From Craterostigma plantagineum (lineage: Eukaryota > Streptophyta > Magnoliopsida > Lamiales > Linderniaceae), in contig JAPQWV010000358.1 in the NCBI GenBank assembly GCA_027422505.1, forward strand, positions 558,001 through 622,000: a DNA stretch of 64,000 bases. Reading direction: 5' to 3'. The translations under genes were made by a program, and so were the position numbers. Of this stretch, positions 35,135 through 49,600 are shown piece by piece. Each line of letters begins with the position of its first letter. Position 1 is the stretch's first letter. A model generated the notes under the pieces. It made no database searches. It was not told the origin of the DNA and was given only the letters and a program-made list of their open reading frames with translations.

Positions 35135-35987
35135 GAAAGAAAGAAAGTTTTATGATAACCTAAGTAGAAGTTTTCGCATGAGCCGCATACTGTTGATAAA
35201 GTTTTCGACAAAAGCCTAAGAGAGAGTAAGAAGTTTTCGATAGACATTTAAATATCAATAGATACTTTCTAAGGAATAATGTTGGGATCTAAAATTCCAT
35301 ATGATAATGATAGAAAGTCTTTGTACATAGATCCATATTAAAGTTTTCGTGGCCTACTTAAATGTGATATATATGTCTATACTAACACATGTATATAAAT
35401 ATAATAATAATAATAATAATACTAACCTATCAAAGGACATAAACACGTGGAGGCCTTTGAAAATATCAATGAGTATGACAAAGGAAAGGTTTTCTTAACC
35501 TTGAGGAAATCGACATCATCAGTTATAAAACCTATGAATATACTAGTACGAATTACATATCAAATTGAGACCTTGATGAACTAAGAAAAACGAGAACAGA
35601 GGAAATAAGAAACGATCAAAAACCTTGAACAAAAGCCTAGGCAAATTCTCCAAGGTAAAGAAACTAAACAATGTTTTCATAATATATATATATATATATA
35701 TCCTGTGTATATACATATGCATGGTAAGGATTAATAATCATATAAGCAAACGATTAGTTTTAGTATAAGAGCAAGAGTCGAACAAAAGAGAAGGGATTTT
35801 TTTAGGCAGACTCAAAACTACGAAAGGTAGTAGGTAAGGGAATTATGTTTTCATGCATTACAGATGTAACATATAGGAATAACTACGATCAAGTATAATT
35901 AGAGAAATTATGGGAAGCTTCCATAAGCCTAGGGTGCATATATAGGAAAGATTTTTTATGCCGGCGATTACGGTTGGGGGGGGGGGG
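35135..35987. other. non-coding spacer (copy 2)
   Basis: Equivalent of 14,721-15,568, with small length changes in AT microsatellites (ATATAT gains near 35,371 and 35,393). No gene seen. Confidence 0.5.
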
Positions 35988-38900
35988 TGTCGAGTTTTTT
36001 GAAGAAATTTTATTTAAATAAATTTCAGTATCTTAATAGATTTTCAACGTATGAGCATTATTAACATATTAAGGATTAAGTGTTCTAAAGTTTTCGGCAT
36101 TAAGGAATATTTAGTATATTAAGGTTTCCAAGACTATATTTTCGGCCTAACAAAGGAATATTTCGATATTTATATGTTAATGAAGCTTTTGGCATTTATA
36201 AAGTTCTCCGGAAATTTGAAATTTGATGATGTTCTTGAGAAACTAGGGTTTGATCGAAATTTTCAGGTTTTCGACAGAAAGTGTTTTGAGTGTATGACTT
36301 TCCGCGTATGGATTAAATTCCGAAGAGGATTTAATCATATGAATTTTGATAATTTCTGAATGTATGTTGTTTTGAGGGTTTAAAGATTTTCGAAAGAAGT
36401 GAAAATTGTGAATTTCGAAAGATTTAATGCATAGTATTTTAAGATTTTCGAAAGGAATTTCGCAAATGATTTCGCAATTCAGGCTGTTTTCGTAAAAGAG
36501 TTTTGTGAATTGATTTCGGGCTGAAATTAGGTTCTCACGGGCCAAATTTTAGAAATTCTCGGGCCAAGTCGATTTTCGAACAAGAAATAGAATCGGGCTT
36601 CTCGCGGGCCAAACCTTTGCACGGGCCGATGAACTTCACGATTTAAGAAATGAGGCCCGGGCTGAAATTGTGTTCTCGCGGGCTGAATATTTTACGAACT
36701 AGAGAGAGGTCGGGCTGCGAATTCTGTTCGCGGGCTGAAACGGGCTCCGCGAATCCTAAAGGATTTATCGAAGTAAAAGCTTTCACGGACTATGTAATAT
36801 GTCGCGAATTATAGAATATGTTCAATTATTTTTGAAAGATGAATATTTCAGTATTTAATAAATCCGAAAATGCATGCAGTGAACTAAATTAGCGAAGTTG
36901 TCAATATAAAGAAAGGTAAATGATGTAATTAGAGACATGATTGAGCATAATAGACATGCATATCACGACATATGCACCATATTAGGGATCTCATATTCAC
37001 CGAACGTAATAATTTTATAGGTCAAGACCCCGATAAAGACAAGGAAGACGTCGAATAAGCAAACGGAAATATAAGCGTAACTGTGAGTATGATATGCATC
37101 ATGTGCTCTGTTTCTATGTGTTTTATGTGCTTATATGCTTTATTAGAATTTATTGATTTATAATTCTATGATGTATGTGTTATATGAATTGACTGGGCTT
37201 ATATGCGTAATGTGCTCGTATGTGACAAAGGTGATTTGATAGAGTTATTCGATATCTAGAACAAGGATATGGGCATAGCATCTGCATACACGTAATATTG
37301 AACAGAGAAACCGTTATGACTGCTACGACTACGATGGTACGATACGGATGCTACAGCATACTTCCCTACAAAACGGGGGAAGCTATGGTTACGTCCCTAT
37401 AAATCGGGGGATGATAGAGCCCTGGACAGGCACACGTATCTACAAATCGGGGTGGGTGGGTGGGGGGTGTCAAGTCTTTTGAAGAAATTTTATTTAAATA
37501 AATTTCAGTATCTTCATAGATAGTTTTCAACGTATGAGCATTATTAGCATATTAAGGATTAAGTGTTCTAAAGTTTTTGGCATTAAGGAATATTTGGTAC
37601 ATTAAGGTTTCCAAGAACTATATTTTCGGCCTAACAAAGGAATATTTCGATATATATATGTTAATGAAGCTTTTGGCATTTATACAGTTCTCGGGAAATT
37701 TGAAATTTGATGATGTTCTTGAGAAACTAGGGTTTGATCGAAACTTTCTAGGTTTTCGACAGAAAGTGTTTTGAGTGTATGACTTTCCGCGTATGGATTA
37801 AATTCCGAAGAGGATTTAAGCATATGAATTTTGATAATTTCTGAATATATGTTGCTTTGAGGGGTTTAAAGATTTTCGAAAGAAGTGAAAATTGTGAATT
37901 GCGAAAGATTTAATGCATAGTATTTTAAGATTTTCGAAAGGAATTTCGCAAATGTTTCGCAATTCAGGCTGTTTTCGTAAAAGAGTTTTGTGAATTGATT
38001 TCAGGCTGAAATTAGGTTCTCACGGGCCAAATTTTAGAAATTCGCGGGCCAAGTCGATTTTCGAACAAGAAATAGAATCGGGCTTCTCGCGGGCCAAACC
38101 TTTTTCGTAAAAGAGTTTTGTGAATTGATTTCGGGCTGAAATTAGGTTCTCACGGGCCAAATTTTAGAAATTCGCGGGCCAAGTCGATTTTCGAACAAGA
38201 AATAGAATCGGGCTTCTCGCGGGCCAAACCTTTGCGCGGGCCGATGAACTTCACGATTTAAGAAATGAGGCCGGGCTGAAATTGTATTCTCGCGGGCTGA
38301 ATATTTTACGAACTAGAGAGAGGTCGGGCTGCGAATTCTGTTCGCGGGCTGAAACGGGCTTCGCGAATCCTAAAGGATTTCGCGAAGTAAAAGCTTTCAC
38401 GGACTATGTAATGTGTCGCGAATTATAGAATATGTTGCGGGTCAGATCTGATTTTAGAATCAATTATTTTTGAAAGATGAATATTTCAGTATTTAATAAA
38501 TCCGAAAATGCATGCAGTGAACTAAATTAGCGAAGTTGTCAATATCAATATAAAGAAAGGTAAATGATGTAATTAGAGACATGATTGAGCATAATAGACA
38601 TGCATATCACGACATATGCACCATATTAGGGATCTCATATTCACCGAACGTAATAATTTTATAGGTCAAGACCCCGATAAAGACAAGGAAGAGGTCGAAT
38701 AAGCGAACGGAAATATAAGCGTAACTGTGAGTATGATATGCATCATGTGCTCTGTTTCTATGTGTTTTATGTGCTTATATGCTTTATTAGAATTTATTGA
38801 TTTATAATTATATGATGTATGTGTTATATGAATTGACTGGGCTTATATGCCGTAATGTGCTCGTATGTGACAAAGGTGATTTGATAGAGTTATTCGATAT

Positions 38901-39803
38901 CTAGAACAAGGATATGGGCATAGCATCTGCATACACGTAATATTGAACAGTGAAACCGTTATGACTGCTACGACTACGATGGTGCGATACGGATGCTACA
39001 GCATACTTCCCTACATAACGGGGGAAGCTATGGTTACGTCCCTACAAATCGGGGGATGATAGAGCCCTGTACAGGCACACGTATATCCCTACAAATCGGG
39101 GGATTACAGAATGGTTACAGAGTCCCATGCATGGGCGCCGACTGGGCTTACAGTACGGTCCAGCCAGTCTATAACGGGAGTATAAAAATAAATGGCCATA
39201 TAGAAATGCATTTATCTAACGATCATTTGAATGACGGTTATATAAAAATGAGTGATGGAATTCAAAATTGATTACGTGATGATTATATGATTTGAAGTGT
39301 TTACAGTACAAATCGTCTTTCATCTACGGATCTTATGAACAATGTTTTTATGAACGAAGGATTACAGAATGGGTATATGAAAGAAATGCTATGATATATA
39401 TGGGACACGATTTTATTAATTATTTCAGCTTTATTTATTATATGTCTACGGAATAACATGTTGTTATCATATTCTGAATAGTTGTTTCATAGTGATGTAG
39501 ATATCTAACAGGAGACTAGAGCACATCATGAAAGCATGGATTCAAGGTTGGCCGGCTACGCTCTCCTACTCCCCACAGTTCATCGGTTGCATATAACTTA
39601 AGGAACATTCGTAAGATTTCGTATGATGCTAAAACAATGACGTGGTACATATGTGTACGTTATGAGTAAAAGGAGATAGACAGATGTACGCTCCCGTATA
39701 TGTTCGAAAGGAATGGTTATGAAAAGGAAAGAAAAGCAAAAAATTTTATGGAAAAAAATGTATTACCTGCGCAAATAAAGGAAAAAGGGAGAGGGGCGCT
39801 ACA
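35988..39803 (+). repeat. LTR-like non-coding block with direct repeats (copy 2)
   Basis: Equivalent of 15,569-19,387: R1 starts at 35,988 and R2 at 37,468, and the 130-bp internal tandem repeat is retained. It ends GCGCTACA at 39,803. Differences from copy 1 are scattered small changes, such as loss of about 4 bases in the CCCTACAAATCGGGG unit near 37,440. Confidence 0.5.
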
Positions 39804-40623
39804 ATAGAGATCGAGCGAATCGTATGTTAGGACTCTCCCAGGCCCTTTACTTATAGAAGGTCCTGAAGCGATTAGGGCTGTTCGTTGTTCGGTATACCGA
39901 CCGAAATTACCGAAATACCGAAATTTCGGTACAAAACCGAACCGAACCGAAAAATTCGGTTCGGTATTCGGTACTTCAAAAAAAAATTCGGTAATTCGGT
40001 AAATTCGGTTCGGTACTGATTTTGAATTTCGGTAAATTCGGTACCGAATTTCCGAAATTTTAAAAATTAAAATATATTTTATTATATTAATATTGAAAAT
40101 AAAATATATATTATATTAATATATGAATTAGTTTAATTATTATCGAATTTTTTATTACTATTATTTAAATTTCGGTAAATTCGGTAAAACCGAATTTACC
40201 GAAATTTTTTTGGTAAAAACCGAATACCGAACCGAGAAATTCGGTTCGGTATTCGGTATCGACTAGGGGTGTACCGAAATTTCGGTTCGGTTCGGTACGG
40301 TAGGTACCGAACGAACACCCCTAGAAGCGATATAATATGGACAACTCTAAGATACGGTTCCTGCCTATGCGACATGGGATTCACCTTTCCAAGACTATGA
40401 GCCCTCAAAGTGAGTTGGAGCGGAAAGAGATGAATGGAATCCCTTATGCATCTGCAGTGGGTAGCTTGATGTACACGATGATCTGAACGCGAACTGACTT
40501 GGCGTACCCTGTGAGCGTAGTCAGTTGGTTTCAGGCTGACCCTGGTAAGGAACATTGGACAGCAGTCAAGACTATCCTCAAGTACCTCAGACGGACTAAG
40601 GATATGATGCTGGTCTATGGTAG
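39804..40623 (+). pseudogene. Ty1/Copia RT-RNase H linker fragment (copy 2)
   Basis: Same fragment as 19,388-20,215, with the same stops and the same MITE. One visible change turns the TRPD motif to TRTD (CGACCT to CGAACT near 40,492). Confidence 0.85.
39873..40323. mobile_element. hAT-type MITE (copy 2)
   Basis: A 451-bp copy with TSD GAAGCGAT at 39,865-39,872 and 40,324-40,331. It is one base longer than copy 1 (GGGG against GGG near 40,267). Presence at the same site shows duplication, not independent insertion. Confidence 0.92.
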
Positions 40624-42314
40624 TAAAATACAACCTATAAAATAACAACTTATTGGCTCGAGATATCATCTCGGCCCGATCTCGAAAATATCATACCTTA
40701 AATAATCGGGCCCAAAATCCGCGTACCGATTTACTCGGCCCGAAACCTTACTCGCCGAACTCTCCCCTAAATTACGCTATGAGTCCCGAAATTTAATTCT
40801 TTTCCTTTGAGACCCAAATTTTTGGAATTGGTCCCTAATTTACAACAAAATATTTTTTTAAAACTCCAATGCCCAAAATTTCCAAATATCACTTAAATTC
40901 CTAATTCCGAAATATTTTTCCGAATTTTGCATTTAAAACTCCAAAATCTCACAATTTATTTTAAAGGACCCGAAAATTTGAAATTTTATTCTCCTCGCCC
41001 AAGTTGAACATCAAAGTCCCCGAATATTTTTTTAAAAAAATTCAGTTTGGTCCCCGAAGTTTGAAAATTTACACAAAGGACCCCAACCAAATTTTTAATT
41101 CTTTCTTCAACACTCGAAACTTTTGAAAATTTCACAAAGAACTCGAATATTTGAATGACCTCCCAAATTTCACTCTTGTCCCGAGTTTTGTCAAATTCCA
41201 CCCCACACTCATTATTTTTTTAAAAATTCATTTTAGACTCCCGAATTTAAAAGAAACCTATGAAACCCTAATTTGCACTAATATCCAAATTTTCCAAATC
41301 TAACCAAACTTGCCCTCAAAACTCCTAATTCTACTTTCTACTCTTACTTCTTAAGTCTGTCAAGAATCCGAATTTTAGTTCAACATGACCGAGTTTGAAG
41401 CTTGAAGATTTATGTCCGAAAATCCTAATCCTACCCAAATTTTCTCTATCCTCTTAAATGAAAAGTTCTCTAATCCTAATTTCAAGTGTTCATGGATCTA
41501 AAATTCACAAAGCTCATGTTCCTTAAGCTAGCCGAAACATATTCATAACCAATTAACATAAATTCACGCAAGAAAAAAATCATGAACATAAATATTTAAG
41601 GATCGAAAGAAATCATGCAACACGTAAAATTCACGGCATACAACACGTAAAATCTCGTCCCCTAATCTTGTTTACGCATATAGGTGATCTTCACCTACCT
41701 TAATTCCGTAGAGAGCTACGTCAAGGGTTAATTTTTCTCGACCCTAGAATTTTGATCTCGAGCTCGTCCTCGTCCGCGGGCTCCTCCGTCTTCTCCTTCT
41801 CTTCTTCCTCTCTTTTTCTTTCTTTTTCTTTCTTTCCTTCCTCTTCCTTTCTCCCTCGGCCTCTCTCTCTTTTTTTTTCTCACGGTTTCTCTTCTCTTCT
41901 CTCTTGGTTCCTTCTCTATTCTCCTTTATTTATTTATCTTGTCCTCATGTACCTCCATGTGTATTAGGTGATTAGTTGGTTTTGCTCTTGTCCTCAAGCA
42001 CATGGAGATGACTTGGTTGTTATTATTTTATCCTATGGTTCCTAACTCACATGGAGGCATATGTATGGAGGGATATCATGGAGATGCCTCGTGGATTTTT
42101 GTCCTCATGCAAGGAGTTCAACGTGTGTTATGCTTCTCCTTTTAGGTTCTCTATTTTATTTAATTTATAGATTATTTGTCCATAAGCAAGTAATGAGATG
42201 TACTATGGTTTGGATCTTGTCTTTGTGACGTGTATTAGGTGGTATATGTTAAGTGATTAATTGTAAGAAATTTTGTTTTGTTGTACCAATTTCACACGGG
42301 TATTTTCGGCCCTA

Positions 42315-42350
<36 letters not shown>

Positions 42351-42623
42351 TATATATATATATTTTACTCAGCTCGGAAAGAAATCGGTGTATGTTCGAA
42401 AATCGACTCCACACATTCCGAATATTATAGAAATAATCCCGTATAAAATTTGCGGGTATTGCAATGAAATTATTTCTGATCAAACTTTAAGGATTGAATC
42501 AAAAATAATTCCCGACTGCTTTCGAATCAAACGCTACTAACTAATTTGTCACTTGTGTAGCTATTACATTATATTAAATCATCAAAACAACCTAGGAAGA
42601 TCCTTAATCAACTCATAAAGAAA
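40624..42623. other. non-coding block, possible minus-strand LTR (copy 2)
   Basis: Equivalent of 20,216-22,197. The AT dinucleotide run at about 42,316-42,364 is clearly longer and differently arranged than in copy 1. No gene seen. Confidence 0.4.
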
Positions 42624-44608
42624 ATGGATGCTTATTCACATGGAAACGACGACCTCTCCGATCTTGAAAAGAGGCGAATACACGGTTTGGCGCAGTCGGT
42701 TCTTGAACATCCTATAGCTCAAAGATCAGGCTGAAAATCTACTAGCATTACTTAACAAGGGACCAACACGATTCTGGGTCACTCAAGAAGGTGACAACAT
42801 GAATAATCCCCCAATTGAACCTACTAGGCATCTGAAGACTCCTAGTGAGTATGATGAATCGGAGAGACAAAGAGCAAAGGCTGATCTTGGATTGCAAATC
42901 TTGGCTCATTCAAGCTATAACCAATGATGTTTACAGACAAATAGGCAGTATTCCCACTGCAAAGGGAATGTTGGATCAGCTAAATTGCATGATGCAACGG
43001 ATAGAGGTCGAGTCAAGGCTAAGAAAGCAAATATCTCACAGCTTACGATTCCTTCAAGGTCAAGAATGAAGAGAGCTTACATGATTCATATCAGCGATAC
43101 CTCACGCTCCTCAATGAGATGAGGAAGCTAGACATCAACAAGACCAACATGGAAGTAAATATTCGGCTTCCATCTTCCTTGCCCACTGAGTGGAAGAAAA
43201 TATCCACACAGCTCAGACAGAACAAGGATCTAGACAAGATGGATATCCATGCAATTTTTATTATCTTGCACAGTATGAACAAGACATTGGCGAGATACAA
43301 AAAGAGCAGAAGGGCAAACAAACCGAGAATTCAATAGCCTTGGTCTCGAAAAGAAGAGCTCTCGCTCGCGAAAGGAAAAGCATGTCAAGCCTTCTAGCTC
43401 GTCTGAAGATGAGGATATATTTGACTCTAAACTTCATCCCGAAGTAAGGGAGCTTGGGAAGCAGTTGGCTCTAGTTGCCAAAATGATGATGTAGCACTAT
43501 TTTAAGAAGAAATAGTCATCATTAGCAAATAGACTTGGAATTACGAGTTCGAAGAATAAGGATAGACCAGCTGAGTCCTCAGAAGCCAACTCCAAAGACC
43601 CACTCAAGTGCTTCAACTGTGGGAAGACTGGTCATTTCACCCGGCAATGCACCATTTCCAAGAAGAAGGATGCCAACTACTACTCCAAAAAGCCTCATTT
43701 GACTAAACAAAAGGAAGCTGGAGTAGCTCTTATGGCTGAACAGGACCACTGGCTAGTGGACACTTCAGATTCTGGCGCCGATAACCACACTCTCATGGCA
43801 CGCCTCGAAGATGATAAGGAAGATGGAACTGCTGTAAGGACGGATGAAGACTACGCATCCACTTCATCTCAGAAGGTAGCATCCCCTGACTCTTCCCATT
43901 TTGACCTGTTAGCTGATATATAAACTATGTATGCTAACATGGTACTTGAGCAGAAACGAGATATAATGGTAGAGAGAAAGCTTCTTAAGTATAAGGAAAC
44001 CATATCTAGTCTTGAAGAAAATCTTAGGAGCTCTAACCTCAAAAATAGAAGAATTAATTAAGAGACTCCAATCATATGAGACTAAGCATATTCCACTGGA
44101 AAAGCATAGTTCGATAGTAAAAGAACTAGAAGACAGGCAAGACAACAACCACAGACGTCTACTTATAAACTTGTATGAGAAAAGTCATATTAAGTGTAGA
44201 CTTGAAGCCGCAAGTAAGAAGGCCACTAGTCTCGATGATGAATTAGCTAAGTCGAATTCTAAGATTAGTGAATTAAGGAAAAGTCTAGACACCTGTCAAG
44301 CCGAAATGAGCACTGGTCTAATTAACTATGCTACCTTAAACGAAGAACGCACGAAGCTTTACACTAAAATAAAGAAATTAGAAGATCTTCTAGTGAAAAG
44401 GGGACAAACTGAACAAATAATTTTCTTAAATCAGCCTATGGATTTAGAATTTTATGACTACAAGTTCGGCTTGGGTTTTGTGAATCCACCGTATTTGAAG
44501 AAAGTTGACTGCAAACAACTTTATGATGTTAAGAACACGGGTCTAGGACTAACTGTTCTTATGGCTTTTACTAACGCAAAAGAAATAACCTCGTTGGAAA
44601 AACCATGA
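42624..44608 (+). pseudogene. Sirevirus-like Copia gag (copy 2)
   Basis: Same broken gag as 22,198-24,176, with the CCHC knuckle at about 43,608-43,649. The coiled-coil region is one open stretch of 198 residues (44,012-44,608) here, where copy 1 is split. An extra A near 44,041 disrupts the start of that region instead. Neither copy is a functional gag. Confidence 0.75.
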
Positions 44609-46632
44609 GAAATGCCGAAACTAGGGTTGAAATCCCCTTCTCATATACCGAATTGAACCAAAGTTACAAAACTAGAGAATTTCCCAAGGGATCTGACTTT
44701 GAATCAATTTATTCTCCAGAAGATCATTCTACACCAGATGTGACTTTGATGGTCTTTCTCTAAGTCTTGCAGAAACAATGAGGAAGACTTGACGAATTAT
44801 TCAAGACTTGGAGTGCACGGCATTGGTTTAAATTATGGCTGATTAAATATTTTGATCGTTGACGTGTTTTATGTATTTGAATTTAACCAACTTCTCTTAA
44901 AATTACTTAGGGGGCGCCTAAATAGAAATATTGCTTCCAAAATTAACTCTAATATTCTCGACGTTTTTGCTCTAACTATTGCAGATTTACATAATATGAC
45001 TATGGAGCCAGATGTCACCGTCCTGAATAACAGGGAGTTAATTACATATATTTTCATACGTAGGGGGAACAATTATGTGGTTTTTACTTGAACTTAGGTT
45101 CAATCTGAAATCTTAGAAAACTTACTATCGAGAAATTTGGGCAATTTTAGTAATTTTCGATCGCAGTTTCTCGAGCGAAAATGGATTTGGGACTAAATGC
45201 TAATTTTCGCTTCCAATTTGTCGAGCAAAAATTAAAATTGGGCCTGTATAATATGCGAACTCAAAACGTCCAACAAGCCAAATTAGAAAAAATAACTTTT
45301 TGCAGTCGAAAAACTTCATGTGACGCAAAACCTAATCACAAATTCTACAGTGTATTCATTTTCTCGCAAAAATTTTCACAGATGATTCAAATCTCTACCA
45401 AAATCTTTCGATTTTCATCTTGGAATTGTCTATTCAACGTAGAAACGACACTTATGTGCTATTTGCGTGCGATTTAACTAAGTTTGCATCTACATTTTAT
45501 AATCTTTCGCCTGATTTTGAGTAGATTTTCGATTGTTCAAAGCTGTAACAAACCCACATGCGAGTTTGTTGTGATTTCGACCTGTTTTTGTGTTTATCTG
45601 GGTTGAAATCTGCATCCCAGGATATTGTAAGGGTTTTCGATCACTCTAGGAGTATATTTCTTCGATTATCTGCATTTTTAAGTGTGATTGACAGTTCGAC
45701 TGAAACTGGTTTTAAAGGTTTAAAGGTGACGAAGAACTTTCTCGCTCGCAAACAGTGTCAATTGAATTTCAATTTGACTGAGTCACTGTTTGCATCGTAA
45801 AAAATTTTCGCTAAATTCTTGACTTCATCGGTAAAATAAAAAATGTAGATCGAAATATACTTACAATCGAAAAATCGAATTTTGATTTTAGTGGAAAGAT
45901 TACTGAATGAAATAAATAAAATAGGTGTCATTAAGTTTCGAGCGCAAAACATACAATCGAAAACAGTAATTCGATTTCAATTTTGTTCTCGATCAAAAAT
46001 TTTAGCGGTGATAAAATAATATTTCGACGATAAAATTTCTCGATCGTAAAAGTACGCAGCAATAATTTTGATCGATCGAAAATTTTCTCGATGATTAACC
46101 TAGTTTCTCGTTGTCAATTTTCTCGATCGTAAATTTCGTAGCAAAAAAGTATTTTAAAATCGAAATACTTTCTTGCTCGATAACTTTCACGGCGAAAAAT
46201 GTTATTCACGCGCAAAAAATTTGTCGATCATAAATTTAAGCGGAAATTGATTTTTCTCGATCGTAAATCACGAAATTTTTCTCGTTCGTAAAATTCTCAG
46301 TTACAGTACCACGCATATAACGTTCAACACTTAATTCGCACTTAGGCAATTTAATGTGGATTTCAATTATCGAACGATAATAAGAACGGAGTGAACAATG
46401 CTCAATTTTACAATTCAACACTTAGAATTCGAACGAAACTTTAGATGCTTTGTCTTCAAATTTCAAAAATTTCATTAATAAATATCACTTAAACGAGTTC
46501 ACTTTCGTATACCTATGTGCCGAATTACACATATCAAACATCCCATGCCAGACTCTTATGATTTGATGAAATTAAATTTCGACTCAAATTAAATCCTTGA
46601 ACTAATGATTTGTTTGTCTAATTGACTTTCAA
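44609..46632 (+). other. non-coding CGATCGAAAA-rich leader-like stretch (copy 2)
   Basis: Equivalent of 24,177-26,198, with small indels in A and T runs. In this copy the stretch leads into a complete downstream extra ORF, PPT and LTR, which supports its reading as the leader of that element. Confidence 0.5.
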
Positions 46633-49600
46633 ATGGACCACTATCATGCGTATAACCACATTTACGACAAGAATCTATATCTCAAGGTTCAGGGCACCAA
46701 CTTTGACCTCGACCTGACTACCTTCAGGTGCCCGAACGAGATTATCGTGTCCATATTTCAAGGCCATCCCTTGTGGCACGCACTAACGGTGACAGTCTCG
46801 GTGCCGATGGTCTATCTCCAGCAGTTTTGGGGGATGATCAAAAGTCATGTTGTTGAAGGAGCATACAACTTCACCTCTTTGCTCGGGACGAGACACATCA
46901 GCATGAACAAGAATGATTTTGGACTTGTTCTCGACCTTCCCTTTTGCCACAGCTATGACCTCTTGCCAACAGATGTTGAGTTGGTGCAAGTTTCCTCCAA
47001 ATGGGATACCGTCCGCTGCTCACCAAACTCGCACAAATGCAGAGCAACGGGATCCCTCATCCATGGAAGACACTCTTTGGAATTATTAACAAGTGTCTAT
47101 CACTGAAGCACGCGGGCTTCGACAAAGGCAACGACCACAATCTACGAATCTGTCACGGAATTTTGTTCTCGTGGAATTACGATTCCGCCCAACTGATCTG
47201 GGGCGATCTAGCCGAGCAGATCAGCCAAAAAGTGAACAAAAGCTCCAAGAACGTGTCGTAGGCGAGATAGTTCTCGGTTATCATCAGACAACTCATGGAG
47301 ATACACGAGAACATTCCTCGCCTGCCTCGTAGAGCAAACTACCAGCCACCACGTCTCAAGTTCTTCCACCACCCAAAGCTCACGGACTTAGATCAACCAT
47401 GGATGGCCATTCCATTTTAGCTGCTACGTCTTGCCGAACCCTCACGAGACGGCTATAAGCTGTACTGCCGGGAGAATCATCTCACTGAGCAGATGATTAG
47501 AGGGCCCCCGACAGATTTTCATGTGAGTCCTCCCCCAACAACAACAGCACCAACCTAGCCTGAGGCCGAGTTGATAGATCAAGTGGCACAAGAGCTAGAA
47601 CAGGAGCCTCCAATTCAGGAAACACAACTACTAGACGATGATGCCATGTTGATTTTTGCAGTGGCACAAGAGTTGGAACTCGAGGCTCCACAATAATCAC
47701 TCGATGCTGAAGTACCCATAATTGTTGGCGTGTTCCAAGGATCTATTGAGGAGATCATGCAACAGGCAACACAGCCCGAAGCAGAATCGGGGCGCAACTC
47801 ACCTCCACAGGCTACCACGCCTAAAACAGAGGCTCCGATCTCAAGGATTCAACCCGACGAGCCTCCTATGACAGAACAAGCCCGTGAGATGTTGCACACG
47901 GATCATCCCCTCACACGGCTACCCTGTCCGACACCAAGGCGACCGAGCATCCCGTTCGAGGCCATCTTCACAAATGTCACCACGAAGTCAGACACGACAC
48001 CAACTATCACTCCAAGGGCTGCGAACCCTTCTTCGCTAATCTTGAGCCGCAGCTCGACGTAGAAATGTCTGATGCACAGGTTCAATTTGAGCCTGTCACA
48101 ACATCCATAGATGCGAATCTAATAGATTCAATTCAAGGATTGGATGGAAGTGTCGGGCAGTCACAGCTTCAAGTGACTACGAGCCAGCCCGAAGAGATGG
48201 TGCTCACTCAAGGATTGTCAACAGGCAACATCTATCGACCTGGTCCATCTACGACGATGGCGTCAGAACCCCTTGTGACAGAAGCACGTTTCCAAGCCGC
48301 TCTCTCTGAAGCCGTTTGATCCCTCAAAGAAAAGATAATGGAGAGAGTACTCACTGCCATTGAGACGTCCCGTCACGATCGAGAAAGTGCTCGTCTCTAA
48401 GGCTACTTCGCCATAAGTCAACCTCACACCCCCACAACCCACACCCACTGACCCTCTCATCAACTCATCTATCCTAATCAACCCATACACAATCCCAATT
48501 ACCGAGCTCCACCGCACACTTCTCGCCCACCTCATAGGCCCTACCATCCGATCACCTCAGAAAGAATCACTCTATAGGCGACTGGTGGACCATCCTGACC
48601 TGCCTACTCAAACATGCCGAGGCCAAAGCTCCCACTCCAGACGATGACATGACGACCCTGACGATCAGGATCATCATGAGGGAGAGAAGAGGCCAAGGAC
48701 TTCTTTTAGTGGTCAAGAACAAGGTCAAGGATCAGGCTCGGTGCAGAGAAGGACAGGAGTCGTTGAAACCTCACAACCTACTACCCAAACAACCAACACC
48801 ACGCACCGTACCACCCAAACTCTAATACAAACCGACCCAGACCCACCAACCTTCAACATAAGAATGCATTCGTCCACACCACCACAGACCTTCACAATCC
48901 CCTTGCTTCCAAAAGAAGAAGCAAGTACCGCAATGCTCGTGGCCCTGGCGCAAACGCAAGCAACTCCCTGGACATGGTGTCAACCCACACGAGTTCCTCG
49001 ACAGATACATAATTGAAGGACATTGGATGACCCATACCATGCCCGATGACGTTTAAAGACAACGACTCAAGGACGTTCGACATTTCCTCCAAGCAGCTTC
49101 GGTGGACCTAGTCCTGATAGAAGACGAAGAACTTCAGGAAGGTGAAGACCATGACCAAGATTCCCCAAAGGCTTCCAGAGCTTATTGCGCAACGAGCGGT
49201 TTTCCCTACAAGACAAATGCCAGGGATAGTTTCATTCGACACACCATGGGAAAATATCAGGATTGAAATTCCCTTCCTTGAAGAAGCTCGAGAACAGATA
49301 TGGAGATCACTGAACAAAGTTAAGAAGTTGAACGAGTTCGAGCTCAGAGAGATCTCTCACTGGGAACAGCAAAAGAGAATGACTTATCTCTGGATGCTAA
49401 CCCACCTTGGACCAGATGTGAGGATCGGGATGACCAAAGGACAAGAAAAGAGTCAATATAATAGTTTGTCCCCAATATGCCAGCTTCTAAGTGTGTTCTG
49501 TGCTAAAGGAGGTCTTCCAACACCCTACTACGTCGTCGAACGAGTAGACAGAACTCAAGAACTAAGCGAGAGCGATCTACCGTACCTTTATGCCAAGGAG

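Larger units (their letters stand above)
27697..48134 (+). repeat. 20.4-kb tandem duplication, copy 2
   Basis: Second unit, 20,438 bp. The novel junction reads CAATTC|TGTTGTAGG: the left side matches copy 2 up to 48,134 and the right side matches 7,280 onward. There is no shared base at the break, so the joint is blunt. Differences from copy 1 are mostly single-base indels, concentrated at about 26.6-28.8 kb around the junction. Confidence 0.95.
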
